Shown here in pieces: positions 1-5,915 of a DNA stretch of 6,874 nucleotides. The stretch lies in NCBI GenBank assembly GCA_031268255.1, contig JAIRXO010000046.1, positions 1 to 6,874 on the forward strand. The letters are read 5' to 3'. Within the stretch, counting starts at the first letter, position 1. Each line of letters starts with the position of its first letter. Below the pieces are notes generated by a model that saw only the letters and a program-made list of their open reading frames with translations, ran no database searches and had not been told where the DNA came from. Source of the stretch: Spirochaetaceae bacterium (lineage in GTDB: Bacteria; Spirochaetota; Spirochaetia; Treponematales; Breznakiellaceae). Made by a program: the position numbers and the translations under genes.

Positions 1-452
1 AAGCGTTCTCCCCGGATGATACGCTCAAACTCCCCGTTCAAATCTTCCGCCTGGGTTGAGGCTGCCTGGGTTGAGGCTGACTGAACCGGGGCCGCATCGT
101 CCCGGCTGGTCCAGAAGGGGATGACCCTGCCGTCCATAAAATCGGTCCGGGCCAGAAAATCCGCCAAGGGCGCGGCGATACGGCCGTCTGTAAGGGATGC
201 CCCGACAAAAAAGGTATCGTAGCCGAGCAGGTCGCCCAGGGGTTTTTTGCCGCCTATGTCGAAAAGCTCGCCGCCGGTTTTTTTGGCAATGGCCCTGGCA
301 ATACGCCTGGTATTGCTGTCCTCCGTAAAATAGATGACCAGGTTAGGCCCCGCCCTTTCGTCGGGAAGTACCGTTATGTCCTTCCGCAGCAGCGCGCAGC
401 CTGAGAGGATGAGGGTCATGGTTAAAAGGGAACAAAACCTCTGTATGCTCAT
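1..452 (-). CDS. Flavodoxin-like lipoprotein (3' end beyond window)
   Basis: 150 residues are visible from an ATG at 452, and the frame stays open to the window edge. Residues 1-19 form a lipoprotein signal ending in the lipobox L-S-G-C, so Cys19 would be lipidated and the protein anchored outside the cytoplasm. From about residue 37 the pattern is that of a short-chain flavodoxin (Flavodoxin_4-like). A strand N-L-V-I-Y-F leads into T-E-D-S-N-T-R-R-I-A at the FMN-phosphate loop, then Y-D-T-F-F-V-G-A, and then V-I-P-F-W-T-S near residues 110-116. The usual T-x-T-G-N-T loop has Ser in place of Gly. After residue 116 comes a Ser/Thr/Gln/Ala-rich insert (about 122-136) built partly by a 15-base tandem duplication. 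An AAGGA Shine-Dalgarno lies 7 bases before the ATG. It is the third gene after the AAA ATPase and permease, 55 bases behind the permease. The fold assignment is fairly secure; FMN binding and partner are not known. Confidence 0.8.
   Translation of the reverse strand, partial: MSIQRFCSLLTMTLILSGCALLRKDITVLPDERAGPNLVIYFTEDSNTRRIARAIAKKTGGELFDIGGKKPLGDLLGYDTFFVGASLTDGRIAAPLADFLARTDFMDGRVIPFWTSRDDAAPVQSASTQAASTQAEDLNGEFERIIRGER
49..78. repeat. Perfect 15-bp tandem duplication inside the flavodoxin-like gene
   Basis: Positions 49-63 and 64-78 are identical (gcctgggttgaggct twice). The unit is a multiple of three, so the minus-strand frame is kept and the protein reads A-S-T-Q-A twice in a low-complexity insert. 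It looks like a replication-slippage duplication that could vary in copy number between strains without breaking the gene. Confidence 0.9.
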
Positions 453-459
453 TGTGTAT

Positions 460-481
460 TCCTTGTTGTTTTTATAACAAC
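460..481 (-). promoter_or_regulatory. Shine-Dalgarno and small hairpin before the flavodoxin-like gene
   Basis: On the minus strand GTTGTT (481-476) and AACAAC (470-465) are perfect complements around a five-base loop, and the Shine-Dalgarno AAGGA (464-460) follows directly, 7 bases from the ATG. The Shine-Dalgarno is convincing. The AT-rich six-pair hairpin is weak and may have no role. No good promoter is visible in the 453-507 gap, so the gene is probably read through from the permease. Confidence 0.4.
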
Positions 482-507
482 GTATATTGCACAAGGGTTT
501 CAGGGTT

Positions 508-1410
508 TTAGATTCTGTCAATTAAAAGGCCGCTCAACAACGCGAACAGTACTGTAAAGGCAAGGTACAGGACAAAGCGCCGTACACCCAGCACAATTTT
601 GACCGCCCCCAGGTTGGTGATCTTGGTTGCCGGGCCGGTGATCATAAAGGCCGCGGCGGAACCCATGCTCATGCCCGACGCAAGCCATTGCTGGAGCAGC
701 GGTATGGTTCCGCCTCCGCACATATAAAGCGGAACCCCGACGGTCGCGGCCATCAGGAGGCCAAAGCCCCGGTTTTCCCTGCCAAAAAGGGATGCCATCA
801 TGCCCTCGGGGACATAACGCTGAAAAAGCGCCGAAAGGACAATGCCGATAAAAAAGTAGATTCCCGTGGCTTTGATGTTCCTGCCGAAATTTTTTATATA
901 CCGCGGAAAGGGGTTTGGATCGCTGTCGCGGTTGACCGTGTTCCCGAAACCGGTAAAGGTAAAAAATTTTTTGTTTTTGTAAAAACAGCGGACGCAGAGG
1001 CCGGCCAAAGCGCCGCATAAAAAACAGCTTGTAAAACGGATGATCAGCGCCGCGGGGCCCAGGGCCGCGCTGTAAAAAAGAAGCTGCGGGTTAAGGAGAA
1101 TGGAACTCATCACAAAGGCCGCTATCCAGTCCTCCTCCATGCCCTTTTCGGCAAAGGAGGCGGCAATGGGGATGGTCCCATACATGCAGAGCGGGGAAGC
1201 TATGCCAAGCAGCGAAGCGGGAATAAGCCCCAGGGCGCCGAGCTTTTTGTTCCGCATCGCGGTAAAAAGGACATGGATTTTTTCTTTTCCGAATACCGAA
1301 ATAAAGGAACCCAGGGCCATCCCCAAAATCCAGTACCCGGCAACCTGTTCAAACTGGATTGAGAAGTAAAACCAGAAATAATCGAGTTCCCGTTTGACAA
1401 TATCAGCCAT
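508..1410 (-). CDS. UPF0718/ArsP_1-type membrane permease
   Basis: A 300-residue integral membrane protein with about eight to ten hydrophobic segments in two halves, separated by a basic, polar loop (about residues 142-180) that is probably cytoplasmic. Each half carries the family signature once: S-P-L-C-M-Y-G-T-I-P-I at about 72-82, and V-P-L-Y-M-C-G-G-G-T-I-P-L at about 226-238. These are followed by L-L-N-P-Q (105-109) and G-P-A-T-K-I-T-N-L (259-267). This repeated Cys/Gly-Ile-Pro layout fits the permease family that includes ArsP (methylarsenite efflux) and YraQ-type proteins. No arsenic genes are nearby, so the substrate cannot be named. The usual paired Cys-x-Cys is a single Cys in each half. 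ATG at 1410 is preferred to an in-frame TTG at 1413 because GGAG lies 7 bases before the ATG. The gene begins 14 bases after the ATPase stop codon, so the two are probably cotranscribed. Confidence 0.85.
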   Translation of the reverse strand: MADIVKRELDYFWFYFSIQFEQVAGYWILGMALGSFISVFGKEKIHVLFTAMRNKKLGALGLIPASLLGIASPLCMYGTIPIAASFAEKGMEEDWIAAFVMSSILLNPQLLFYSAALGPAALIIRFTSCFLCGALAGLCVRCFYKNKKFFTFTGFGNTVNRDSDPNPFPRYIKNFGRNIKATGIYFFIGIVLSALFQRYVPEGMMASLFGRENRGFGLLMAATVGVPLYMCGGGTIPLLQQWLASGMSMGSAAAFMITGPATKITNLGAVKIVLGVRRFVLYLAFTVLFALLSGLLIDRI

Positions 1411-1417
1411 CAATCAA

Positions 1418-1421
1418 CTCC
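1418..1421 (-). promoter_or_regulatory. Shine-Dalgarno deciding the permease start
   Basis: GGAG on the minus strand is 7 bases before the ATG at 1410 but only 4 before the TTG at 1413. The ATG is the better start and shortens the permease to 300 residues. The site lies just past the ATPase stop codon (1427-1425), which suits translational coupling. Confidence 0.75.
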
Positions 1422-1424
1422 AAT

Positions 1425-2660
1425 TCATACCTTTATCCGCGTAAGCCCCGACCTGTCTTTTTCCAGCAGAAAATCCACCAGATTCCGGTGGACCATGCCG
1501 TCAAAATCTCCGAAGGGACCGGGCGGGTCCATGGAAAGTATCATCTTTGGGTAGTTGTCCTGTATTTTCCGCAGGGGGAGCAGCTCCCGCTCCCGCAGTT
1601 CCCGGGGAACCATGGTGGCGCTGACCTGGAAATAGATTTTTTCTTCGCCCCGGCGGGCGACAAAATCAACTTCCAGGGCATCAAGTTTTCCTACCGTTAC
1701 CCCGTAGCCCCGGCGCATCAGTTCCAAAAAAACAACATTCTCAAGAACGCTGCCGTAATCGCTCTGCCTGCCCGAGAGGAGATTGCGAAGCCCCGGATCG
1801 GCAATGTAAAATTTGTCGTTGGTTTTAAGGAGCCCCTTGCCTTTCAGGTCGTTCCGCCTGACCCGGTAAAACAGATACGCGTTTTCGAGGAATTTAAAAT
1901 AAGCGTCCACCGTGTCGCTGGTGGTCTTTCTTCCCGTGCTGGTTAGATAATCGGCCGTCTTTTTTGCCGACACAAAATAACCGATATTATCGGCCAAAAA
2001 GCGGATTATCTTTTCCATGAGGTCCATGTCCCGGACCTGGTTCATCCTGATAATATCTTTCATGACCACGGTACTGTAGATGCCCCAAAGGTAGTCATGG
2101 AAAAGGGAACTTTCCCGCTTTATCGAAAATATCCCGGGGAACCCTCCCTGCCACAGGTACTGCTCAAAATACGGCGCCGTGTTTTCTTTTTTGGAGACCC
2201 GGGAAAACGCGAGAAATTCCGAAAAAGACAGGGGGAGCATTTTTATTTCCACATACCTGCCTGACAGGAGACTCGCCAGGCTGGAATTAAGAAGGTAGGT
2301 ATTGGAACCGGTGATGTAAATGTCAAGGCTCCGGTCCAGCCTGAGCGAATTAACCGCACGTTCCCATTCGTGTACAAGCTGCACCTCGTCCAGAAGCACA
2401 TAGGTTTTTCCCCTCCGGGCCTTGCGGGTTTTTACATAATCATGGAGCTTTTGCGCCGAATCTATCTTTCCGGTATCCAGGTCCTCAAAATTCAGCTTCA
2501 GTACGGACTTTGGCCTTACCCCGTCATTGACAAGATACCCGCCATAAAGTTCAAGAAGAGACGACTTGCCGCAGCGCCTGATACCGGTGATTACTTTTAT
2601 AAGTTCCTCTGTATCCCTGAATGAGCGCAGTTTTTTTAGGTATATATCCCTTTCAACCAT
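1425..2660 (-). CDS. AAA_14/DUF4143 family ATPase
   Basis: The 411 residues have the complete layout of the AAA_14 plus DUF4143 family. Walker A is G-I-R-R-C-G-K-S-S (26-34) and Walker B is Y-V-L-L-D-E-V-Q (87-94). The sensor region is I-T-G-S-N (116-120), followed by L-L-S-G-R-Y-V-E-I (131-139) and the family motif L-P-L-S-F-S-E-F-L (142-150). The DUF4143 part covers about 190-355. It ends in a PD-(D/E)XK-like remnant, E-V-D-F-V-A (330-334 onward) then Y-F-Q-V-S (343-347), where an active nuclease would have E-x-K; cleavage activity is therefore doubtful. The N-terminus M-V-E-R-D-I-Y-L-K-K matches the normal family start, so the ATG at 2660 is firm even though no Shine-Dalgarno precedes it. 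Many bacteria and archaea carry paralogues of this ATPase, and their cellular role is not established. It is the first gene of the unit with the permease and the flavodoxin-like lipoprotein. Confidence 0.9.
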   Translation of the reverse strand: MVERDIYLKKLRSFRDTEELIKVITGIRRCGKSSLLELYGGYLVNDGVRPKSVLKLNFEDLDTGKIDSAQKLHDYVKTRKARRGKTYVLLDEVQLVHEWERAVNSLRLDRSLDIYITGSNTYLLNSSLASLLSGRYVEIKMLPLSFSEFLAFSRVSKKENTAPYFEQYLWQGGFPGIFSIKRESSLFHDYLWGIYSTVVMKDIIRMNQVRDMDLMEKIIRFLADNIGYFVSAKKTADYLTSTGRKTTSDTVDAYFKFLENAYLFYRVRRNDLKGKGLLKTNDKFYIADPGLRNLLSGRQSDYGSVLENVVFLELMRRGYGVTVGKLDALEVDFVARRGEEKIYFQVSATMVPRELRERELLPLRKIQDNYPKMILSMDPPGPFGDFDGMVHRNLVDFLLEKDRSGLTRIKV

Positions 2661-2662
2661 AT

Positions 2663-2718
2663 TTCGACTATAACCGATTTATTCTCGATTGTCAATATTT
2701 ATTCGACTATAATCGAAT
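2663..2718. promoter_or_regulatory. Two-copy dyad element around the ATPase promoter
   Basis: TTCGACTATAA occurs at 2663-2673 and again at 2702-2712, 39 bases apart; extended to 21 bases the copies match at 18 positions. The distal copy is a perfect interrupted palindrome, ATTCGA-CTATAA-TCGAAT (2701-2718). The proximal copy is less symmetric and covers the whole -10 box and the bases up to the start codon. The distal one lies just upstream of the -35 box. This is the arrangement expected of paired operators that repress the promoter, perhaps by looping or by an autoregulating protein. The binding protein is unknown. Confidence 0.6.
2667..2695 (-). promoter_or_regulatory. Sigma70-type promoter giving a leaderless ATPase mRNA
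   Basis: On the minus strand TTGACA (2695-2690), a 17-base spacer and TATAGT (2672-2667) form a near-consensus promoter. Only six bases separate the -10 box from the ATG, so the expected transcription start, 7 bases after the -10, is the A of the ATG at 2660. No Shine-Dalgarno is present. The boxes are read directly; the start point is inferred from usual spacing. Confidence 0.75.
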
Positions 2719-2758
2719 TTTTTCAAATGGGAAACCAGGTGGAAAATGAGGTCAAAAC

Positions 2759-2795
2759 AACCGCTTTCAAAACCCGCTTGGGTTTGAAAGCGGTT
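2759..2795 (-). terminator. Long-stem hairpin at the end of asd
   Basis: AACCGCTTTCAAACCC (2795-2780, minus strand) pairs with GGGTTTTGAAAGCGGTT (2775-2759) around an AAGC loop, with one bulged base: sixteen base pairs. It begins directly after the asd TGA. The following T-run is short (GTTTTG), so termination may be partial or rely on the strength of the stem. It divides the flavoprotein-asd unit from the ATPase unit. Confidence 0.75.
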
Positions 2796-3893
2796 TCAAA
2801 AATATCCCCGGCTTTTAAGGAGTTCCGCGTTGAGTATGCCGCCGCCGGCGGCTCCGCGCACCGTGTTATGGGAAAGCCCCACAAAGCGGAGGTCAAAAAC
2901 CGTGCAGGGCCGGACGCGGCCCACGCTTACCACCATGGCCTTGCCGGCATCCCGGTCCTTCCGGGCCTGGGGCCGGTCGGCTTCTTCCCGCACGATGATG
3001 GGCAGCTCAGGCGCCATGGGAAGACACAGGTCCTGGGGAGGCCCCCGGAATGAAGTCCAGATTTTTTTGACTTCTTCTATAGAAGGTTTACGGCTGCCGA
3101 ATTCCAGACTTACGCAGGCGCTGTGGCCGTCGCTTACCGGAACCCTGTTACAGTGGGCCGCGATGCGGGGTTCAGCGGCGTTGACTATGGCGTTTCCCGA
3201 AAGCGAACCCAGTATTTTAAGCGGTTCGTTTTCTGACTTTTCCTCTTCGCCGCCTATGTAGGGGACCGTGTTGTCCAGTATGTCGAGACTCGCCGTGCCG
3301 GGGTAACCCGCGCCGGAAACCGCCTGGAGAGTAGTAACCACAAGACGCTTGAGATCATAGCCGGCTTCAAGCAGGGCATAGAGAGGTGTCGTATAACTTT
3401 GAATCGAACAGTTTGGTTTTACCACGATAAAGCCCCTGTCCCAGCCATGGTTTTTTTGCTGTATGGGAATAATGTCGATATGACGGGAATTCACCTCGCC
3501 TATAAGCATGGGCACATCGGCAGTCCAGCGGTGGGCTGACGCGTTGGATACCACAGGAATACCCGAGGCGGCATAAGCCTCTTCCAGAGCCCCTGTCCGG
3601 TCCTTGTCCATCTCCAGAGCCGAAAACACAAAAGTGCAGCAGCCGCGCCTGTTGGCGTCAAGCGCCCTGGAAACATCATTGGCATCCTCGACCCTGAGAT
3701 CCCACATCCCACCTGACGGACTTGACGCAAGATGCCAGCGTCCGGCAACCGCTTCTCTATAGGTTTTCCCCGCGCTTCGGGGGGAGGCTGCCGCATAACG
3801 GACCTCGAACCAGGGATGATCGGCCAGGAGGGACAGATACTGCTGACCCACCATGCCGGTGGCGCCCAAAACGCCTACAGGAATCTTTGCCAT
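2796..3893 (-). CDS. asd: Aspartate-semialdehyde dehydrogenase, archaeal/fungal type
   Basis: Catalyses the NADPH-dependent reduction of aspartyl-4-phosphate to aspartate 4-semialdehyde in the cytoplasm, the second step on the route to lysine, threonine and methionine. The 365-residue length is normal for the family. The N-terminal nucleotide-binding motif is V-G-V-L-G-A-T-G-M-V-G-Q-Q (6-18). The nucleophile is Cys162 in K-P-N-C-S-I-Q, followed by T-T-L-Q-A-V-S-G-A-G-Y-P-G (187-199). The catalytic His is expected at 257 in H-C-N-R-V-P-V-S-D-G-H (247-257). The C-terminus has V-G-L-S-H-N-T-V-R-G-A-A-G-G (338-351). The motif set is that of the archaeal/fungal branch, not the classical E. coli Asd. 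ATG at 3893 is chosen over an ATG at 3953 because AAGGAG lies 7 bases upstream and M-A-K-I-P-V-G-V is the usual N-terminus. It is 73 bases behind the flavoprotein and may be partly cotranscribed with it. Confidence 0.95.
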   Translation of the reverse strand: MAKIPVGVLGATGMVGQQYLSLLADHPWFEVRYAAASPRSAGKTYREAVAGRWHLASSPSGGMWDLRVEDANDVSRALDANRRGCCTFVFSALEMDKDRTGALEEAYAASGIPVVSNASAHRWTADVPMLIGEVNSRHIDIIPIQQKNHGWDRGFIVVKPNCSIQSYTTPLYALLEAGYDLKRLVVTTLQAVSGAGYPGTASLDILDNTVPYIGGEEEKSENEPLKILGSLSGNAIVNAAEPRIAAHCNRVPVSDGHSACVSLEFGSRKPSIEEVKKIWTSFRGPPQDLCLPMAPELPIIVREEADRPQARKDRDAGKAMVVSVGRVRPCTVFDLRFVGLSHNTVRGAAGGGILNAELLKSRGYF

Positions 3894-3900
3894 GGCTGCT

Positions 3901-3906
3901 CTCCTT
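3901..3906 (-). promoter_or_regulatory. Shine-Dalgarno deciding the asd start
   Basis: AAGGAG on the minus strand is 7 bases before the ATG at 3893. The in-frame ATG at 3953 has no such site and would add 20 residues unlike the family N-terminus. Confidence 0.85.
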
Positions 3907-3914
3907 GAGACTGT

Positions 3915-3943
3915 ATTGTACCCGAGAAACCAAAAAGAGAAAA
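3915..3943 (-). promoter_or_regulatory. Possible weak promoter for asd
   Basis: The minus strand has TACAAT (3920-3915), one base off the -10 consensus, and TTTTCT 17 bases upstream (3943-3938), only a three-of-six match to the -35 consensus. Transcription would start near 3908, giving a short leader that holds the Shine-Dalgarno. No terminator is seen behind the flavoprotein gene, so read-through into asd is equally possible. Confidence 0.35.
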
Positions 3944-3966
3944 GGGCTTCCATGACATAACGACGC

Positions 3967-5877
3967 TTACCTCGCCTTGCTCAACGCATCGTTTACCGCG
4001 TCGATGATGGCCCGGCTCGTTACCGTGGCTCCGGTAACAGTGTCCACCTGGGTACTCTGGGTTCTGATTATGGCCTGGGGCACCAGGATAATGGCCCGGT
4101 CGGAGACGCCCCTGGTTTCAAATATTTGCAAAAAACTTATATCGCTTATTTTTCTCGCGCTGTCCAATGTTACCTTTACCACAAGGTCGCCCCCTATGCC
4201 GCTTCCGGTTCCTATGTATTCATTGGGTCCGGCGCTGTATACCTTAGGCTGGGTCCGCAGATCAACCGGCGTTCCCACCAGTACACTGGCCCGGCTCACG
4301 TCGTTCTTGGGTCTTGCCGCGTTTTCACCGGCCCTGCGCCCTGAAAAACCACATTCGCCCAGGTTGCCGCCGCCGTTGTAAATGTCGGTGTAAAAGGAAC
4401 CGAATTCCCCGGCGCTGTACAGGTGGGGTATGGGTCTGCCCCACACGTCAAGCACTTCGCACTGGACGTTTCGTTTTGCCCCGCCCTGGGTATTGGTAAG
4501 GGTCGCCTTGACCGGGAAAGCGTAAAAAGGACCGGCCACTATTGGTTTAAGGAATTGGGGGGCCACCTCAAAATCGGGGTCATTCCCTTCGGCGCAGTAA
4601 CGGTTATACGCGGCGATGGTTTTTTCAAGACCATCCGGGTCTATGCCTGTTTTGGCCGCCAGTTCCCGTATGCTGTCGGCCTTGACAATCCAGCCCTTGG
4701 CGATTTCTTCTGTCATACCCGGACTCCAGGACGGATAGGCCGGCGTTATATTCCGGGCTGTTTCGTCAAAGACGCACCAGGAATTTTGGGGAACCAGCAT
4801 GCTGAAGAAAGTCCCGCCTACATTTACATGTCCGTGCCGGGGCGTATCGGTTTCGCTCATAAAACGCCTGCCGTTCCCGCCTACCACAATAGCGTTATGG
4901 GCGGTAAAGCCGGTGGCGTGTATCGCCGCGCCGGGAATGGTAAAATAGTAACCCTGGGCCAGATTTGTATCGGGGTTAATAAAATTGACATCCGGCCCCG
5001 CAAGGGTACTCATGTGCCAGAGGTCCGCGCCTATATCAATGGCCATCTTAACGCCGTCCCCGGTATTGTACCTGGCGGCCTTGGAATACGCGTTGGGAAG
5101 CTGGGCAAAATTTTCCAGCATTTCGTCATTGTTTTCAAAACCCCCCAGGGCCATGACCACGCCGTTTATTGCCCGGACCTGGTAGGTTCTTCCGTTATTG
5201 GAAACCGTAACGCCGTGGATAATCTTTGTTTCCCTGTCCTGTATCAGTTGTACCGCCGGCGAGGAATACCACACGTCTATCCTGTCAGAACGGTCCATGA
5301 CGTTTTTATGGAGCAGCTTCCAGAATGTTCCGGTGAACATCTGACGATTGACTATGAGCAGGGGCAGATTCAGATCCCGCGGGGCATATTCGGGAAATTC
5401 CACCGAATTAACCGCCCCCAGGGTATTGGCATCGGCCCCGAGCCTTATAAGCCAGTCCCTGTTCGCCATAAGGCCGTCAACAATAAAATTGACCACCTCG
5501 TCGGACTGGTTATCAAACCCTCCCCTGATGGCCCGGTAATATTCCAGCGTTTTTGCCCTGTCGGTCGGGGTAAGCACCAACTGCCCGGCGTACTTGGTAT
5601 TGCCGCCCTCTTCCCCATAGGGCGCTTTTTCCAGAAGCAGCACCCTGGCGCCTGCATCGGCGGCGCTGATTGCGGCCGTTGCTCCGGCGCCGCCGAAACC
5701 TATGACCACCACATCGTATTCAGCGTCCCAGGAAAGCCCCGAAAGAAAATCCCCGCCGCCTGAGCTGCCGGTTCCCGGAGCGGCGCCAGAAGCGGCTCCC
5801 CCCGAAGCACAGGCGGACAGAACCGCCGCCAGAACCAGGGCCAGAATCATCCCAAATTTAAGTTTTTTGCTGTTCAC
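3967..5877 (-). CDS. Exported lipoprotein flavoprotein: FAD_binding_2 plus C-terminal FMN_bind
   Basis: The 636 residues start with a lipoprotein signal (1-23, L-S-A-C at 20-23), then a Gly/Ser/Ala linker to about residue 42. The FAD domain opens with V-V-I-G-F-G-G-A-G (57-65) and an acidic residue at the end of the second strand (L-L-L-E-K, about 81-85). R-R-F-M-S-E-T-D-T-P-R ends at Arg347, the loop that holds the proton-donor Arg of fumarate and urocanate reductases. The region aligned with the substrate-binding His is N-T-Q-G-G (462-466), and that aligned with the second substrate Arg is G-G-G-N-L-G-E (502-508); both key residues are absent. About residues 555-636 form an FMN_bind domain ending in D-T-V-T-G-A-T (612-618), the motif at which ApbE attaches FMN to the last Thr. 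A periplasmic or surface reductase of an unidentified organic acceptor is likely. The GTG at 5877 follows AAGGGGG by 5 bases; an in-frame ATG at 5910 has no Shine-Dalgarno. Divergent from tetR. Confidence 0.85.
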   Translation of the reverse strand: MNSKKLKFGMILALVLAAVLSACASGGAASGAAPGTGSSGGGDFLSGLSWDAEYDVVVIGFGGAGATAAISAADAGARVLLLEKAPYGEEGGNTKYAGQLVLTPTDRAKTLEYYRAIRGGFDNQSDEVVNFIVDGLMANRDWLIRLGADANTLGAVNSVEFPEYAPRDLNLPLLIVNRQMFTGTFWKLLHKNVMDRSDRIDVWYSSPAVQLIQDRETKIIHGVTVSNNGRTYQVRAINGVVMALGGFENNDEMLENFAQLPNAYSKAARYNTGDGVKMAIDIGADLWHMSTLAGPDVNFINPDTNLAQGYYFTIPGAAIHATGFTAHNAIVVGGNGRRFMSETDTPRHGHVNVGGTFFSMLVPQNSWCVFDETARNITPAYPSWSPGMTEEIAKGWIVKADSIRELAAKTGIDPDGLEKTIAAYNRYCAEGNDPDFEVAPQFLKPIVAGPFYAFPVKATLTNTQGGAKRNVQCEVLDVWGRPIPHLYSAGEFGSFYTDIYNGGGNLGECGFSGRRAGENAARPKNDVSRASVLVGTPVDLRTQPKVYSAGPNEYIGTGSGIGGDLVVKVTLDSARKISDISFLQIFETRGVSDRAIILVPQAIIRTQSTQVDTVTGATVTSRAIIDAVNDALSKAR

Positions 5878-5882
5878 GTCAT

Positions 5883-5889
5883 CCCCCTT
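5883..5889 (-). promoter_or_regulatory. Shine-Dalgarno deciding the GTG start of the flavoprotein
   Basis: AAGGGGG on the minus strand ends 5 bases before the GTG at 5877. The in-frame ATG at 5910 is preceded only by AT-rich sequence. The GTG start also places the basic N-terminus (N-S-K-K-L-K) directly before the hydrophobic signal, as expected of a lipoprotein. Confidence 0.75.
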
Positions 5890-5915
5890 GTCATGTTGAG
5901 TATAATTCATTAAAC

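Noticed and set aside
1488..1946. Plus-strand open frame opposite the AAA ATPase
   Set aside because: The translated sequence has no family features, and the minus-strand ATPase fully explains the region.
1425..2660. A toxin-antitoxin or other defence system centred on the ATPase
   Set aside because: No toxin-like small partner, restriction or CRISPR gene lies nearby. The neighbours are a permease and a flavodoxin-like lipoprotein, so a defence role has no support here.
2706..2734. A second promoter using the distal TATAGT (2711-2706, minus strand)
   Set aside because: The hexamer 17 bases upstream (TTTCCC) is only a three-of-six match to the -35 consensus, so the sequence is better explained as an operator copy.
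3894..3953. N-terminal extension of asd from an ATG at 3953
   Set aside because: It would add 20 residues absent from the family. The ATG at 3893 has a Shine-Dalgarno and the conserved N-terminus.
4423..5763. A 446-codon open frame on the plus strand opposite the flavoprotein gene
   Set aside because: It lies wholly antisense to a gene with clear domains. Its translation shows no recognisable family or motif, and long antisense frames are expected opposite codon-biased genes of this composition.
5878..5910. Upstream in-frame ATG (5910) as the flavoprotein start
   Set aside because: No Shine-Dalgarno precedes it, and it would put acidic residues and a longer polar segment before the lipoprotein signal. 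The GTG at 5877 has AAGGGGG at good spacing.
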